Positions 56,790 to 64,000 of a stretch of 64,000 bases of DNA are shown here, in pieces. Every line of letters starts with the position of its first letter. Within the stretch, counting starts at the first letter, position 1. Position numbers and translations under genes: made by a program. The stretch is from Paenilisteria portnoyi (GTDB lineage Bacteria > Bacillota > Bacilli > Lactobacillales > Listeriaceae): NCBI RefSeq assembly GCF_014322795.1, contig NZ_JAASTT010000015.1, positions 1 through 64,000 of the forward strand. The letters are read 5' to 3'. The notes below the pieces were generated by a model. That model saw nothing but the letters and a program-made list of their open reading frames with translations. It searched no databases and had not been told where the DNA came from.

Positions 56790-58136
56790 CTATAGTTCCT
56801 TCTTGATAACAGCTTTTCGCATCCACTTGCCCGATTTATAGCGCCATAGTCCGAGCATCGTTGCGCTGACCCAAGCCGCCGGTGTTGCCCACCACAAGCC
56901 CATATAACCTAAAAATTGTGCCAAAATAAAGCCGATAGCAAGTCGCGCTACCAATTCAAAAATTCCCATCCAAAGCGGAATAATCGCGTCCCCAGTCCCA
57001 CGTAATGTTTCGCGAACAACGAATAAAATCCCAACGACGACGTAAAACAGCGATACAATTTTCAAATAACCCGTTCCAATTGATAGAGCTTCAGTCGCCG
57101 AGCTGTCTAGAAATAACGTTAAAAATTGATGCGCAAAAAGCTGTACTAATACAGTTAACACTAAACTGACGACGGTCACTACTTTTATCCCAGACCAAAA
57201 GCCTTGTTTCACCCGATCAATTTTGCCAGCTCCCATATTTTGGCCAGCGAACATCGAAGAAGCCGCACCGAACGCAATTCCAGGTTGGTATGTCAGCGAA
57301 TCAATCCGACTTGCTGCCGTGTAAGCTGCAACGACTGTCGCGCCAAAACTATTAATCAAGCCTTGAATTGCCATATTCCCAATCGAAATAAACGAACCTT
57401 GTAACGCAGAAGGAAATGCAATCCGAAAAATTTCTTTAAAAATCGCGCTATCAAAATGCATATCTTTCTTTTTCAAACGCATGTATGGAATTTTACGATA
57501 GCTATAAATAATGCATAAAATCGCTGAAACGAGCTGACTAAGAACCGTTGCCCAAGCCGCACCAGCAACACCCATACCAAGTCCCACAACAAAAAGAAAA
57601 CTTAACGCAATATTGAGTAGTGACGAAATAATAAGAAAATAAAGTGGCGTAATCGAGTTTCCAAACGCTCTCAAAATCGCCGAAACGCCGTTATAAAGCC
57701 CCATTGGTAGTATCCCGATAAATAAAGTCGTCACAAAAAGCACCGAATCATCTAGTATTTCTGTTGGTGTCCCTAAAAGCAACAACAACGGTTTCGCAAG
57801 CAAAATTCCGACGATCGTTAATGCCACAGATACCGAAACAATCATAATACTCGCCGTCGCAAGCACTCGTTTCAATCTTTGAAAATCCTGAAAACCGAAA
57901 TATTGCGCCACAACAACGGAAACACCGCTCATCAACCCAATCACTAACGATAGAAAAAAGAAATTCAGCGCATTCGTCGCCCCAACAGCAGCGAGCGCGT
58001 TCACACCAACAAATTTTCCGACAATCATCGCATCCACCATGACATAAAATTGCTGAAATAAGTTTCCAATTAGCATTGGCATCGCGAAATAAAAAATCGT
58101 TTTCGTCGGCTTTCCAGTAGTCATGTCCTTAATCAT
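56790..58136 (-). CDS. MATE family efflux transporter
   Basis: Predicted 448 residues, ATG 58136 after AGGAGG. Twelve hydrophobic segments in two related halves, opening PTKTIFYFAMPMLIGNLFQQ then FYVMVDAMIVGKFVG, as in NorM/DinF-like MATE exporters. It uses Na+ or H+ to expel cationic drugs. In Listeria a MATE gene follows dnaN, matching this position. Confidence 0.93.
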   Translation of the reverse strand: MIKDMTTGKPTKTIFYFAMPMLIGNLFQQFYVMVDAMIVGKFVGVNALAAVGATNALNFFFLSLVIGLMSGVSVVVAQYFGFQDFQRLKRVLATASIMIVSVSVALTIVGILLAKPLLLLLGTPTEILDDSVLFVTTLFIGILPMGLYNGVSAILRAFGNSITPLYFLIISSLLNIALSFLFVVGLGMGVAGAAWATVLSQLVSAILCIIYSYRKIPYMRLKKKDMHFDSAIFKEIFRIAFPSALQGSFISIGNMAIQGLINSFGATVVAAYTAASRIDSLTYQPGIAFGAASSMFAGQNMGAGKIDRVKQGFWSGIKVVTVVSLVLTVLVQLFAHQFLTLFLDSSATEALSIGTGYLKIVSLFYVVVGILFVVRETLRGTGDAIIPLWMGIFELVARLAIGFILAQFLGYMGLWWATPAAWVSATMLGLWRYKSGKWMRKAVIKKEL

Positions 58137-58169
58137 ACTCTGGCGCCTCCTTTTATGTATTCAAGTACA

Positions 58170-58205
58170 ACACAAAACCCGCCCAATTTTCACTGAGCAG
58201 GCAAG
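58170..58205 (-). terminator. Terminator of dnaN
   Basis: CCTGCTCAGT pairs with ATTGGGCGGG through several wobbles, GAAA loop, then TTTTG on the minus strand. Confidence 0.55.
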
Positions 58206-58212
58206 ATAATTT

Positions 58213-59358
58213 TTAGTACGTACGAACCGGCGTAATCAATTGTAAAATTTCATTTGGATTTTCCGCATCTTTTGGTCTAAGTACGAACGGACGCATCGTT
58301 CCCGAGAAAGAAATCTGGATATCCGCGCCATCAAAAGCACGCAACGCATCCATCATGTATTTCCCGTTAAATGAAATCTTCAATTCCTCACCAGTAAAGC
58401 TTTGACTGAAAACTTTTTCAGAAACATTTCCGACCTCAGGTGAATTAGACGAAACTTCGACCTGACCGTTTTCCAAAGTCATTAATTTAATCACGTTATT
58501 ACGATTTTCACGAGCAAGTAGGGAAGCACGATCAATCGCCTGTAAAAAGGATTTCGCATTAATAATTAAATCTGATTTCGTTTCCGTCGGGATAAGGCGA
58601 GAAGTATCAGGATAACTGCCTTCCAAAAGACGCGAATAGAAAAGTAGATCCTTCAGTTTGAACAAAATTTGATTATTAGCAAGCACCATTTCAATCGAAT
58701 CCGTACCTTCATCCAAAATTTTATTCAATTCAGATAAACTTTTTCCAGGAATCACGATATTGTATTCCTCATCAATTTCGGTTGCTAGCGGAATTTCGCG
58801 TAGCGCTAACCGGTGACTATCCGTTGCTACAGCAGTCAAGATATTATTCTTAATAATCCAGTTAACACCAGTCAAAACAGGGCGAACCTCAATCGCCGAA
58901 ACAGCAAAAACAGTCTGTCTAACAATATTTTTGAGGACAGAAATCGGGATTTGAATACTTTTACCAGCAGTCACTTCTGGTAATTTCGGATATTCTGCTG
59001 GATCAAGTCCAATCAAGTTAAACGACGCTTGCCCAGAACGAATGTTGGTTTGATAATTCGTCGTCACTTCAAGCTCCACACTGTCATCCGGTAAACGACG
59101 AACAATATCACTAAAATAATTCGCCTGCAAAACAATACCACCAAAACTCTCCACTTCCACTAGAATTTCGTCGTTTTCAATAAGAGGTATAAAAGCTTCA
59201 ATCGAAATATCAGAATCACTACCAGTTAATGTGACACCTTCATCATTCACTGTGATTTTAATACCTGTTAAAATTGGAATAGTAGTCCTTGAAGAAATAG
59301 CACGCGTCACTTCATTTACCGCCTGAACAAGACGATTGCGCTGAATTACAAATTTCAT
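58213..59358 (-). CDS. dnaN: DNA polymerase III beta sliding clamp
   Basis: Predicted 381 residues from ATG 59358 behind GGGGGAATT. Three clamp repeats (MKFVIQRNRLVQAVNEVTRA; QIPISVLKNIVRQTVFAVS; LIINAKSFLQAIDRASLL) and the terminal QLITPVRTY. The dimer encircles DNA and tethers polymerase and repair enzymes. It follows dnaA across the origin element. Confidence 0.97.
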   Translation of the reverse strand: MKFVIQRNRLVQAVNEVTRAISSRTTIPILTGIKITVNDEGVTLTGSDSDISIEAFIPLIENDEILVEVESFGGIVLQANYFSDIVRRLPDDSVELEVTTNYQTNIRSGQASFNLIGLDPAEYPKLPEVTAGKSIQIPISVLKNIVRQTVFAVSAIEVRPVLTGVNWIIKNNILTAVATDSHRLALREIPLATEIDEEYNIVIPGKSLSELNKILDEGTDSIEMVLANNQILFKLKDLLFYSRLLEGSYPDTSRLIPTETKSDLIINAKSFLQAIDRASLLARENRNNVIKLMTLENGQVEVSSNSPEVGNVSEKVFSQSFTGEELKISFNGKYMMDALRAFDGADIQISFSGTMRPFVLRPKDAENPNEILQLITPVRTY

Positions 59359-59430
59359 GAGAATTCCCCCATTTTTAGTTTCTTTTTCTAAGTATAACAT
59401 TATATCAAAATATGTTTAATTAATTAATAA

Positions 59431-59473
59431 AAAATCGTAGTAATAGTAATAGGGCCTGTGGATTTGTGGATAA
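59431..59473 (-). other. Basal unwinding element: DnaA-trios, GC clamp and DnaA boxes (oriC right part)
   Basis: TAGTAATAGTAATAG (59438-59452) is a run of DnaA-trios, followed by GGGCC and two DnaA boxes TGTGGATTT (59457-59465) and TGTGGATAA (59465-59473). This reproduces the Bacillus origin core (trios, GC-rich spacer, boxes 6 and 7). AT-rich sequence lies on the far side (59401-59437). Confidence 0.88.
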
Positions 59474-59637
59474 GTATAGCTGAGCCTATCTCCCGCAAAG
59501 TTTTCCACATGTTGATAACTTGTTGGTAAGTATGTTCCACTTATCCACATTATGCACAGCTTTAAAAAATGGAGGATATCATGATTCGGCTCTTTGAAAG
59601 CATCAATTGGCTAACCTAGAGCCCAATATATAGTCCT

Positions 59638-60996
59638 TTAAAATAAACTCTGTGGTTTTCGCAAGTTTTTCTCAATCTCAGCCAAATCATTTTTCAAGTT
59701 TTGGTCGATTTTCAATAACTGAGAAATTTTTTCGTGCGCATGAATCACCGTAGTATGATCTCGGCCACCAAATTCTTCTCCAATTTTCGGTAGGGAAGCA
59801 TCGGTCAGCTCACGAGAAAGATACATCGCGATTTGTCTAGGGTACGCAATACTTTTCGTCCGTTTTTTCGCTTTAAAATCTTCTAAACGAACGTGATAAT
59901 ATTCGCCAACAGCTTCTTGAATATCAGGAATTCGGATCACGTGGGATTTCGAATTTGGAATGATATCTTTCAAAGCCTCCGCAGCAAGATTCGCATTGAT
60001 ATCCTTATTTACGAGGGACGAGTAGGCGACAACACGAATAAGCGCGCCTTCTAGCTCCCGAATATTGGAATCGATTTGGTTCGCAATGTAAAGCATCACT
60101 TCATTCGGAATATCCAGTCCGTCAGCTTTTGCTTTTTTACGTAAAATCGCAATCCGAGTTTCTAAATCCGGCGGCGTAATATCGGTAATCAGACCCCATT
60201 CAAAGCGCGAACGTAAGCGATCCTCAAGTGTTGGAATCTCTTTTGGCGGGCGATCACTAGAAATAATAATCTGTTTCTGCTCATCATAAAGCGTATTAAA
60301 CGTATGGAAAAATTCCTCCTGCGTTCCTTCTTTACCAGCTAAAAACTGAATATCATCAATAAGAAGCACATCGACATTACGATATTTATTACGAAATTCT
60401 TCGGCTTTATTTTCTCGAATAGAGTTAATGAATTCGTTTGTAAATTTCTCACTAGAAAGATACATAACTTTCGCGTTTGTTTTATGCTCTAAAACATAGT
60501 GACCAATCGCGTGCATTAAATGCGTTTTTCCAAGTCCAACACCACCATAAATAAAGAGCGGATTATAGGCTTTGGCTGGCGCTTCAGCTACTGCAAGTGA
60601 GGCTGCATGGGCAAAACGGTTGCCCGATCCAATAACAAAAGTATCAAAAACATAACGCGGATTTAGCATGTGTTTAGAGTTCGCTTCGTCCAAATCTTCA
60701 TCCAAATTACGCGGTTTTGGTGGAATATAGTTATCAAATACCTCATCTTGTTCCCCATCGATAAATCGCACATCAAAATTTTCCCCCGTAATTTCCTGTA
60801 GGATATTAGCGATGAATTGTGAATAACTTTTCTCAAGCCAGTCACGAACAAAATTGTTTGGAGCTGTCACGATAAACGTATTTCCTTCAAGTGAATGCGC
60901 AGTGGTAGATTTCATCCACGTATCATAACTTGGTTTACTCATATTTTGCTTGACGATACGTAAGGTTTCTTTCCAGATGTCTTCCATTGTTTGCAC
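59638..60996 (-). CDS. dnaA: Chromosomal replication initiator DnaA
   Basis: Predicted 452 residues; GTG start at 60996 after GGGGGG. Domain I ([20 protein letters not shown]), AAA+ domain with Walker [19 protein letters not shown] and Walker [11 protein letters not shown], sensor II region [13 protein letters not shown], and the DNA-binding signature [15 protein letters not shown]. It opens oriC and regulates genes with DnaA boxes. It is flanked by DnaA-box clusters on both sides. Confidence 0.98.
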   Translation of the reverse strand: MQTMEDIWKETLRIVKQNMSKPSYDTWMKSTTAHSLEGNTFIVTAPNNFVRDWLEKSYSQFIANILQEITGENFDVRFIDGEQDEVFDNYIPPKPRNLDEDLDEANSKHMLNPRYVFDTFVIGSGNRFAHAASLAVAEAPAKAYNPLFIYGGVGLGKTHLMHAIGHYVLEHKTNAKVMYLSSEKFTNEFINSIRENKAEEFRNKYRNVDVLLIDDIQFLAGKEGTQEEFFHTFNTLYDEQKQIIISSDRPPKEIPTLEDRLRSRFEWGLITDITPPDLETRIAILRKKAKADGLDIPNEVMLYIANQIDSNIRELEGALIRVVAYSSLVNKDINANLAAEALKDIIPNSKSHVIRIPDIQEAVGEYYHVRLEDFKAKKRTKSIAYPRQIAMYLSRELTDASLPKIGEEFGGRDHTTVIHAHEKISQLLKIDQNLKNDLAEIEKNLRKPQSLF

Positions 60997-61153
60997 TATG
61001 TTCCCCCCTTTTCATTAAACATAAAAGTTATCCACAGATGGATAGAGCCGTGGATAAAGTTATACAGGGGTTGTTTAGAAGTTATCCACAAAGTAAAAGT
61101 TGACTGTGGATAAATAATGTTATCCCCAAATAATTTTCTATTCGACAATTGAT

Positions 61154-61182
61154 ATAATATCAGAAAAACATCACAATCGCAA
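61154..61182 (-). promoter_or_regulatory. dnaA promoter
   Basis: Minus-strand TTGCGA (61177-61182) and TATTAT (61154-61159), spacing 17. DnaA boxes downstream suggest autoregulation. Confidence 0.6.
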
Positions 61183-61537
61183 GGGATTTCAAATTCTATC
61201 CACAAAGTTATGAAGATGTTGAGAAAAGATGTCCACAGGATATGAGCTTGTGCATAACTTGTGAACTAGGACTGGATAAAAAAATATCCAAAAAACAGTT
61301 ATCCACAAGTGATTGTGGTTAACTATCGTAAAATGTGCATAACTTTTCAGTATATTTAAGAGTTATCCACAGGAAAAGTGGGTTTTAGCGTACTTATCTA
61401 CATTTATTGTGATTATCCACAAGAAAATGAGAGATAGAAAGTCTTTGAAAAAATTTTAAAAATAACTATATATCAGTTTGGAAATATGGTATTATGGAAG
61501 ATAGAGTGTTTATATTCTACTTTGTTCCGAGATATTA

Positions 61538-61566
61538 TTGACAAATCCGATATATTTCTGTACAAT
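61538..61566 (+). promoter_or_regulatory. rpmH promoter
   Basis: TTGACA (61538-61543) and TACAAT (61561-61566), spacing 17. Confidence 0.85.
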
Positions 61567-61624
61567 GTCTAAGACTGTCTATACGAGTAAATTTGTAATA
61601 GACCCTTACTAGGAGGTGTAATTA

Positions 61625-61759
61625 ATGAAAAGAACATACCAACCAAGCAAGCGTAAAAGAAAAAAAGTACATGGTTTCCGTCAACGTATGAGTTCTAAAA
61701 ACGGACGTAGAGTTTTAGCTAGTCGTCGCCGTAAAGGAAGAAAAGTTTTATCTGCGTAG
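61625..61759 (+). CDS. rpmH: 50S ribosomal protein L34
   Basis: Predicted 44 residues, very basic: [20 protein letters not shown], then [20 protein letters not shown] and VLSA. This is the universal L34 sequence pattern. AGGAGGTG precedes the ATG, and a terminator follows, so it is mostly monocistronic, with readthrough to rnpA possible. Confidence 0.98.
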   Translation: MKRTYQPSKRKRKKVHGFRQRMSSKNGRRVLASRRRKGRKVLSA

Positions 61760-61789
61760 ACCACTGAAAAAGACTCAGTGGTTTTTTTT
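61760..61789 (+). terminator. Terminator after rpmH
   Basis: ACCACTGA and TCAGTGGT stem, AAAAGAC loop, seven T. Confidence 0.9.
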
Positions 61790-61808
61790 AATTTCAGGCA
61801 GAGTAACC

Positions 61809-61855
61809 GTTAATCTATCAGTCACTTCCTATATAGGGAGATCTGATAGGTTAAC
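61809..61855 (+). other. Long hairpin in the rpmH-rnpA gap
   Basis: GTTAATCTATCAG (61809-61821) pairs with CTGATAGGTTAAC (61843-61855), one wobble, with inner CTTCC/GGGAG pairs. No T-run follows, so it is not a terminator. Possible RNA-processing or attenuation element of rnpA. Confidence 0.6.
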
Positions 61856-61901
61856 AAGGGTGCATGTATGAAAGATAATCTGATTAGAAGATGGAGATTT
61901 T

Positions 61902-62255
61902 ATGAAAAAAGCATATCGAATAAAAAAAGATGATGAGTTTCAACGCGTATTTAAAAAAGGGAAGTCGTTTGCGAATCGCCAATTTGTCGTTTACATATTA
62001 AAAAGGGAAGATTTGGCGCATTTTCGAATTGGACTTTCTGTGAGTAAAAAAATTGGAAACGCTGTCGTACGTAATCGTGTTAAACGATGTATTAGGCAAT
62101 CCTTTCATGAGCTGAATGAGCAAATTGATTCAGGTTATGACTATATTATCATCGCCAGGAAACCGGCGGCCAATATGGATTTTCATGAGATTAAGAAAAG
62201 TTTGATGCATGTTTTGAAGCTTTCAAGAGTTTTGAAGCAGCCTCAGAAAAAGTAG
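61902..62255 (+). CDS. rnpA: Ribonuclease P protein component
   Basis: Predicted 117 residues. Signature RNR segment in [16 protein letters not shown], preceded by [14 protein letters not shown]. It aids the P RNA in 5' tRNA processing. Start ATG 61902 after GGAG. It follows rpmH and precedes yidC, the standard order. Confidence 0.97.
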   Translation: MKKAYRIKKDDEFQRVFKKGKSFANRQFVVYILKREDLAHFRIGLSVSKKIGNAVVRNRVKRCIRQSFHELNEQIDSGYDYIIIARKPAANMDFHEIKKSLMHVLKLSRVLKQPQKK

Positions 62256-62297
62256 TTTCATGGAAAGAATACAGGCGGAGAGTGGAGGTAGCACTAT

Positions 62298-63161
62298 TTG
62301 AAGAAGAAAATGCAATTGAAGAAGAAGTTGCTCTTAGTGGGGTTGATGGTTGGACTTATGGCTGTTTTAGCGGGCTGTGGCGTGTCAACATCACCGATCA
62401 CATCTGAGTCTACAGGATTTTGGAGCCATTACATTGTCTATCCATTATCAGAAGTAATTATTTGGTTTGCGAATCTATTTGGTGGCAACTACGCTATGGG
62501 GATTATCATGACAACTGTTGTGATTCGACTGCTTATTATGCCATTAATGATTAAACAACTGAAGAGCCAAAAAGCAATGACAGCGATGCAACCACAAATT
62601 AAAGAACTACAAGAAAAGTACAAGTCAAAAGATAACGAGACAAAACAAAAATTACAACAAGAAACAATGCGTTTATACCAAGAAAACAATGCGAATCCAA
62701 TGATGGGTTGTTTACCGTTATTAATTCAAATGCCGATTCTACTTGGATTCTACCAAGCGATTAGTCGGACCGCGGAGATCAAGACGCAAGATTTCTTGTG
62801 GATGACACTCGGCGATAAAGATCCATATTTCATTTTGCCAATTTTAGCAGCATTGACGACGTTTATTTCATCTAAATTGTCGATGATGGGGCAAACGCAG
62901 CAAAATAAATCGATGAACATGATTATTTACTTCATGCCGTTGATGATCCTATTTGCAGGTATCAGTTTGCCGTCAGCACTAGCGCTTTACTGGGTTGTCG
63001 GAAACATATTTACGATTTTCCAAACAATGTTAATTAATAATCCATTCAAGGCTAAACGCGAGGCTGCGGCTTTGGAAGAGGCTAAGAAGGAAGAAGAAAG
63101 ACTTAAAAAGAAAGCAGCGACAATGTCTGCATCGAAAAAGGGAGGTAAGAAAAGAAAGTGA
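62298..63161 (+). CDS. yidC: Membrane protein insertase YidC (SpoIIIJ type)
   Basis: Predicted 287 residues, TTG start at 62298 eight bases after GGAGGT. Lipoprotein signal with lipobox LAGC (cysteine near 27), then five hydrophobic segments of the YidC/Oxa1 fold; conserved core MGIIMTTVVIRLLIMPLMIK and NPMMGCLPLLIQMPILLGFY. The C-terminus is strongly basic (KKAATMSASKKGGKKRK), as in YidC1 proteins that bind ribosomes. It inserts membrane proteins with or without Sec. It overlaps jag by 4 bases. Confidence 0.96.
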   Translation: MKKKMQLKKKLLLVGLMVGLMAVLAGCGVSTSPITSESTGFWSHYIVYPLSEVIIWFANLFGGNYAMGIIMTTVVIRLLIMPLMIKQLKSQKAMTAMQPQIKELQEKYKSKDNETKQKLQQETMRLYQENNANPMMGCLPLLIQMPILLGFYQAISRTAEIKTQDFLWMTLGDKDPYFILPILAALTTFISSKLSMMGQTQQNKSMNMIIYFMPLMILFAGISLPSALALYWVVGNIFTIFQTMLINNPFKAKREAAALEEAKKEEERLKKKAATMSASKKGGKKRK

Positions 63162-63778
63162 GAGATATAACTGCGCAAGGCCAAACCGTTGAAGAAGCAA
63201 TTCAAAACGCGTTGAAGGACTTAGGCACAACGCGGGAAAAAGTAGACGTGGAAATCATGGACGCTGGTAAAAAAGGTATTTTCGGGATTGGTTCAAGGCT
63301 CGCTATGGTCAAGGTCATTGAGAAGCATAACCAAATCGAAACGGCCGTCCAGTACGTGATGGATGTGGCTACAAAAATGGGGGCTGAGGTCTCTGTTGAT
63401 GTCTCTGAAAAAGGTAAGGAAGTCAGCATTCAAGTGTCAGGAAACAATCTAGGCTTGCTGATTGGAAAACATGGTCAAACGTTAAACGCGTTGCAATATT
63501 TGACGCAACTGATCGCAAACAAAGATACGACGCAGTTCAAAAATGTTGTCGTGAACGTCGGCGATTATCGCGAACGCCGTGATGAAACACTGACTTTATT
63601 GGCTAAAAAAATGGCGGATAAAACAGTGAAAACGCGTCGAGTTGTTCATTTGGAGCCAATGCCTTCGTTTGAACGGAAGATCATTCATGCGATTTTGAGC
63701 GAAGATAAGCGTGTGGAAACACATTCGGAAGGTCGCGAACCATATCGTTATATTGTGATTAAGCCTGTAAAAGGGTGA
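63158..63778 (+). CDS. jag: RNA-binding protein Jag (KhpB)
   Basis: Predicted 206 residues, GTG start at 63158 overlapping the yidC stop (GTGA). N-terminal Jag domain (DITAQGQTVEEAIQNALKDL; DAGKKGIFGIGSRLAMV), KH domain (LGLLIGKHGQTLNALQYLTQ) and R3H domain (RVETHSEGREPYRYIVIKPV). It forms a complex with KhpA and affects cell elongation and RNA turnover. Coupled translation with yidC is the norm. Confidence 0.96.
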   Translation: MRDITAQGQTVEEAIQNALKDLGTTREKVDVEIMDAGKKGIFGIGSRLAMVKVIEKHNQIETAVQYVMDVATKMGAEVSVDVSEKGKEVSIQVSGNNLGLLIGKHGQTLNALQYLTQLIANKDTTQFKNVVVNVGDYRERRDETLTLLAKKMADKTVKTRRVVHLEPMPSFERKIIHAILSEDKRVETHSEGREPYRYIVIKPVKG

Positions 63779-63784
63779 AAAAAA

Positions 63785-63826
63785 AGAAGCTTCTCCGAGA
63801 AAAAGATCGGAAAAGCTTCTTTTTTT
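63785..63826. terminator. Terminator between jag and the convergent gene
   Basis: AAAAGAAGCTT pairs with AAGCTTCTTTT, with inner TCCGA/TCGGA pairs, T-runs on both strands. Confidence 0.88.
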
Positions 63827-63827
63827 G

Positions 63828-63843
63828 TGTTTCACGTGAAACA
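63828..63843. promoter_or_regulatory. parS site downstream of jag
   Basis: TGTTTCACGTGAAACA, perfect, directly after the terminator. Confidence 0.9.
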
Positions 63844-63844
63844 C

Positions 63845-64000
63845 TTATAATCGCGGATCAATGTCGCGTTCTTTCTCAACTTCGAACAACAGGTTTGCTG
63901 CAGTTTCATTGAACTGCTGATTTGTCGGTGAGATTTCTGTCCATTTTGTTGCTAGTAATTTGGAACCAAGAGACCATTCGTTAATGGAGGTTCGGAGCTT
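63845..64000 (-). CDS. C-terminal end of an unidentified gene (partial)
   Basis: 52 codons of a minus-strand frame enter from the right edge and end at TAA 63845-63847. It reads INEWSLGSKLLATKWTEISP then TNQQFNETAANLLFEVEKER, with no stop, and sits against the shared terminator, so it is probably real. Too little is visible to name it. Confidence 0.6.
   Translation of the reverse strand, partial: KLRTSINEWSLGSKLLATKWTEISPTNQQFNETAANLLFEVEKERDIDPRL

Larger units (their letters stand above)
60997..61624. other. oriC left part: DnaA-box region upstream of dnaA
   Basis: About eight DnaA boxes: TTATCCACA at 61028-61036, 61082-61090, 61299-61307, 61363-61371 and 61413-61421; TGTGGATAA at 61105-61113; near matches at about 61051 and 61120. 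AT-rich stretches lie between. It also contains the divergent dnaA and rpmH promoters. Confidence 0.9.

Overview
The window reads as the chromosomal origin region of a low-to-mid GC Firmicute, most likely a Listeria sensu lato species outside the monocytogenes clade. The basis is gene order and recognised families: jag-yidC-rnpA-rpmH / dnaA-dnaN-MATE-yaaA-recF-gyrB-gyrA-mnmE-mnmG-rsmG-noc, then parA-parB-DUF951, kat, ychF, gshF (the fused glutathione synthase typical of Listeria) and a GH1/PTS/ROK/RpiR sugar locus. No database search was possible, so species and family calls rest on recognised motifs.

Layout. 1-1.2 kb: remains of a probable ABC-three-component-type defence module (nuclease plus an ATPase interrupted by an in-frame amber codon). 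1.5-14.6 kb: accessory island of two WapA-like secreted proteins on the minus strand. One is a 2190-residue RHS/YD toxin with an overlapping immunity gene. The other is a 1230-residue relative with no RHS repeats that ends in a C39-like cysteine peptidase domain and is followed 11 bp later by a membrane-anchored protein. They share promoter and leader sequences, and between them lie structured repeats and a scrap of wapA. 15.1-19.8 kb: catabolite-controlled beta-glucoside locus. 20-25.9 kb: Asp23/AmaP envelope-stress operon, Nudix, DUF1129, and a GntR-regulated ABC exporter with one decayed permease. 25.9-29.4 kb: gshF and ychF. 29.5-35.2 kb: second accessory patch with an IS30 element, an IS1182 element sitting in the loop of a terminator, a polymorphic DNase toxin with YezG immunity, and a phage scrap. 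35.4-38.5 kb: PerR-box catalase, a manganese (yybP-ykoY) riboswitch in front of a small acidic protein, and a small membrane protein. 38.5-63.8 kb: the chromosome-segregation and replication-origin core.

The replication and segregation parts fit together. Five parS sites (in gshF twice, parB, mnmG, and beside jag) serve ParB. Two Noc sites (TTTCCCGGGAAA core) serve Noc. DnaA boxes flank dnaA on both sides, with a DnaA-trio/GC-clamp unwinding element between dnaA and dnaN, and a further DnaA-box cluster lies between gyrA and mnmE. Transcription is mostly leftward to the left of oriC (dnaA to gyrA to parA) and rightward for rpmH-jag.

The most interesting unexplained signal is a family of about 120-bp palindromic repeats (8851-8971, 8975-9091, 16686-16805). 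Their helices are maintained by compensatory base changes between copies, which points to selection on an RNA structure or on a hairpin-dependent mobile unit. Next are the C39-tipped WapA-like protein with its partner, the riboswitch-controlled small protein, and the palindrome between gyrB and gyrA.
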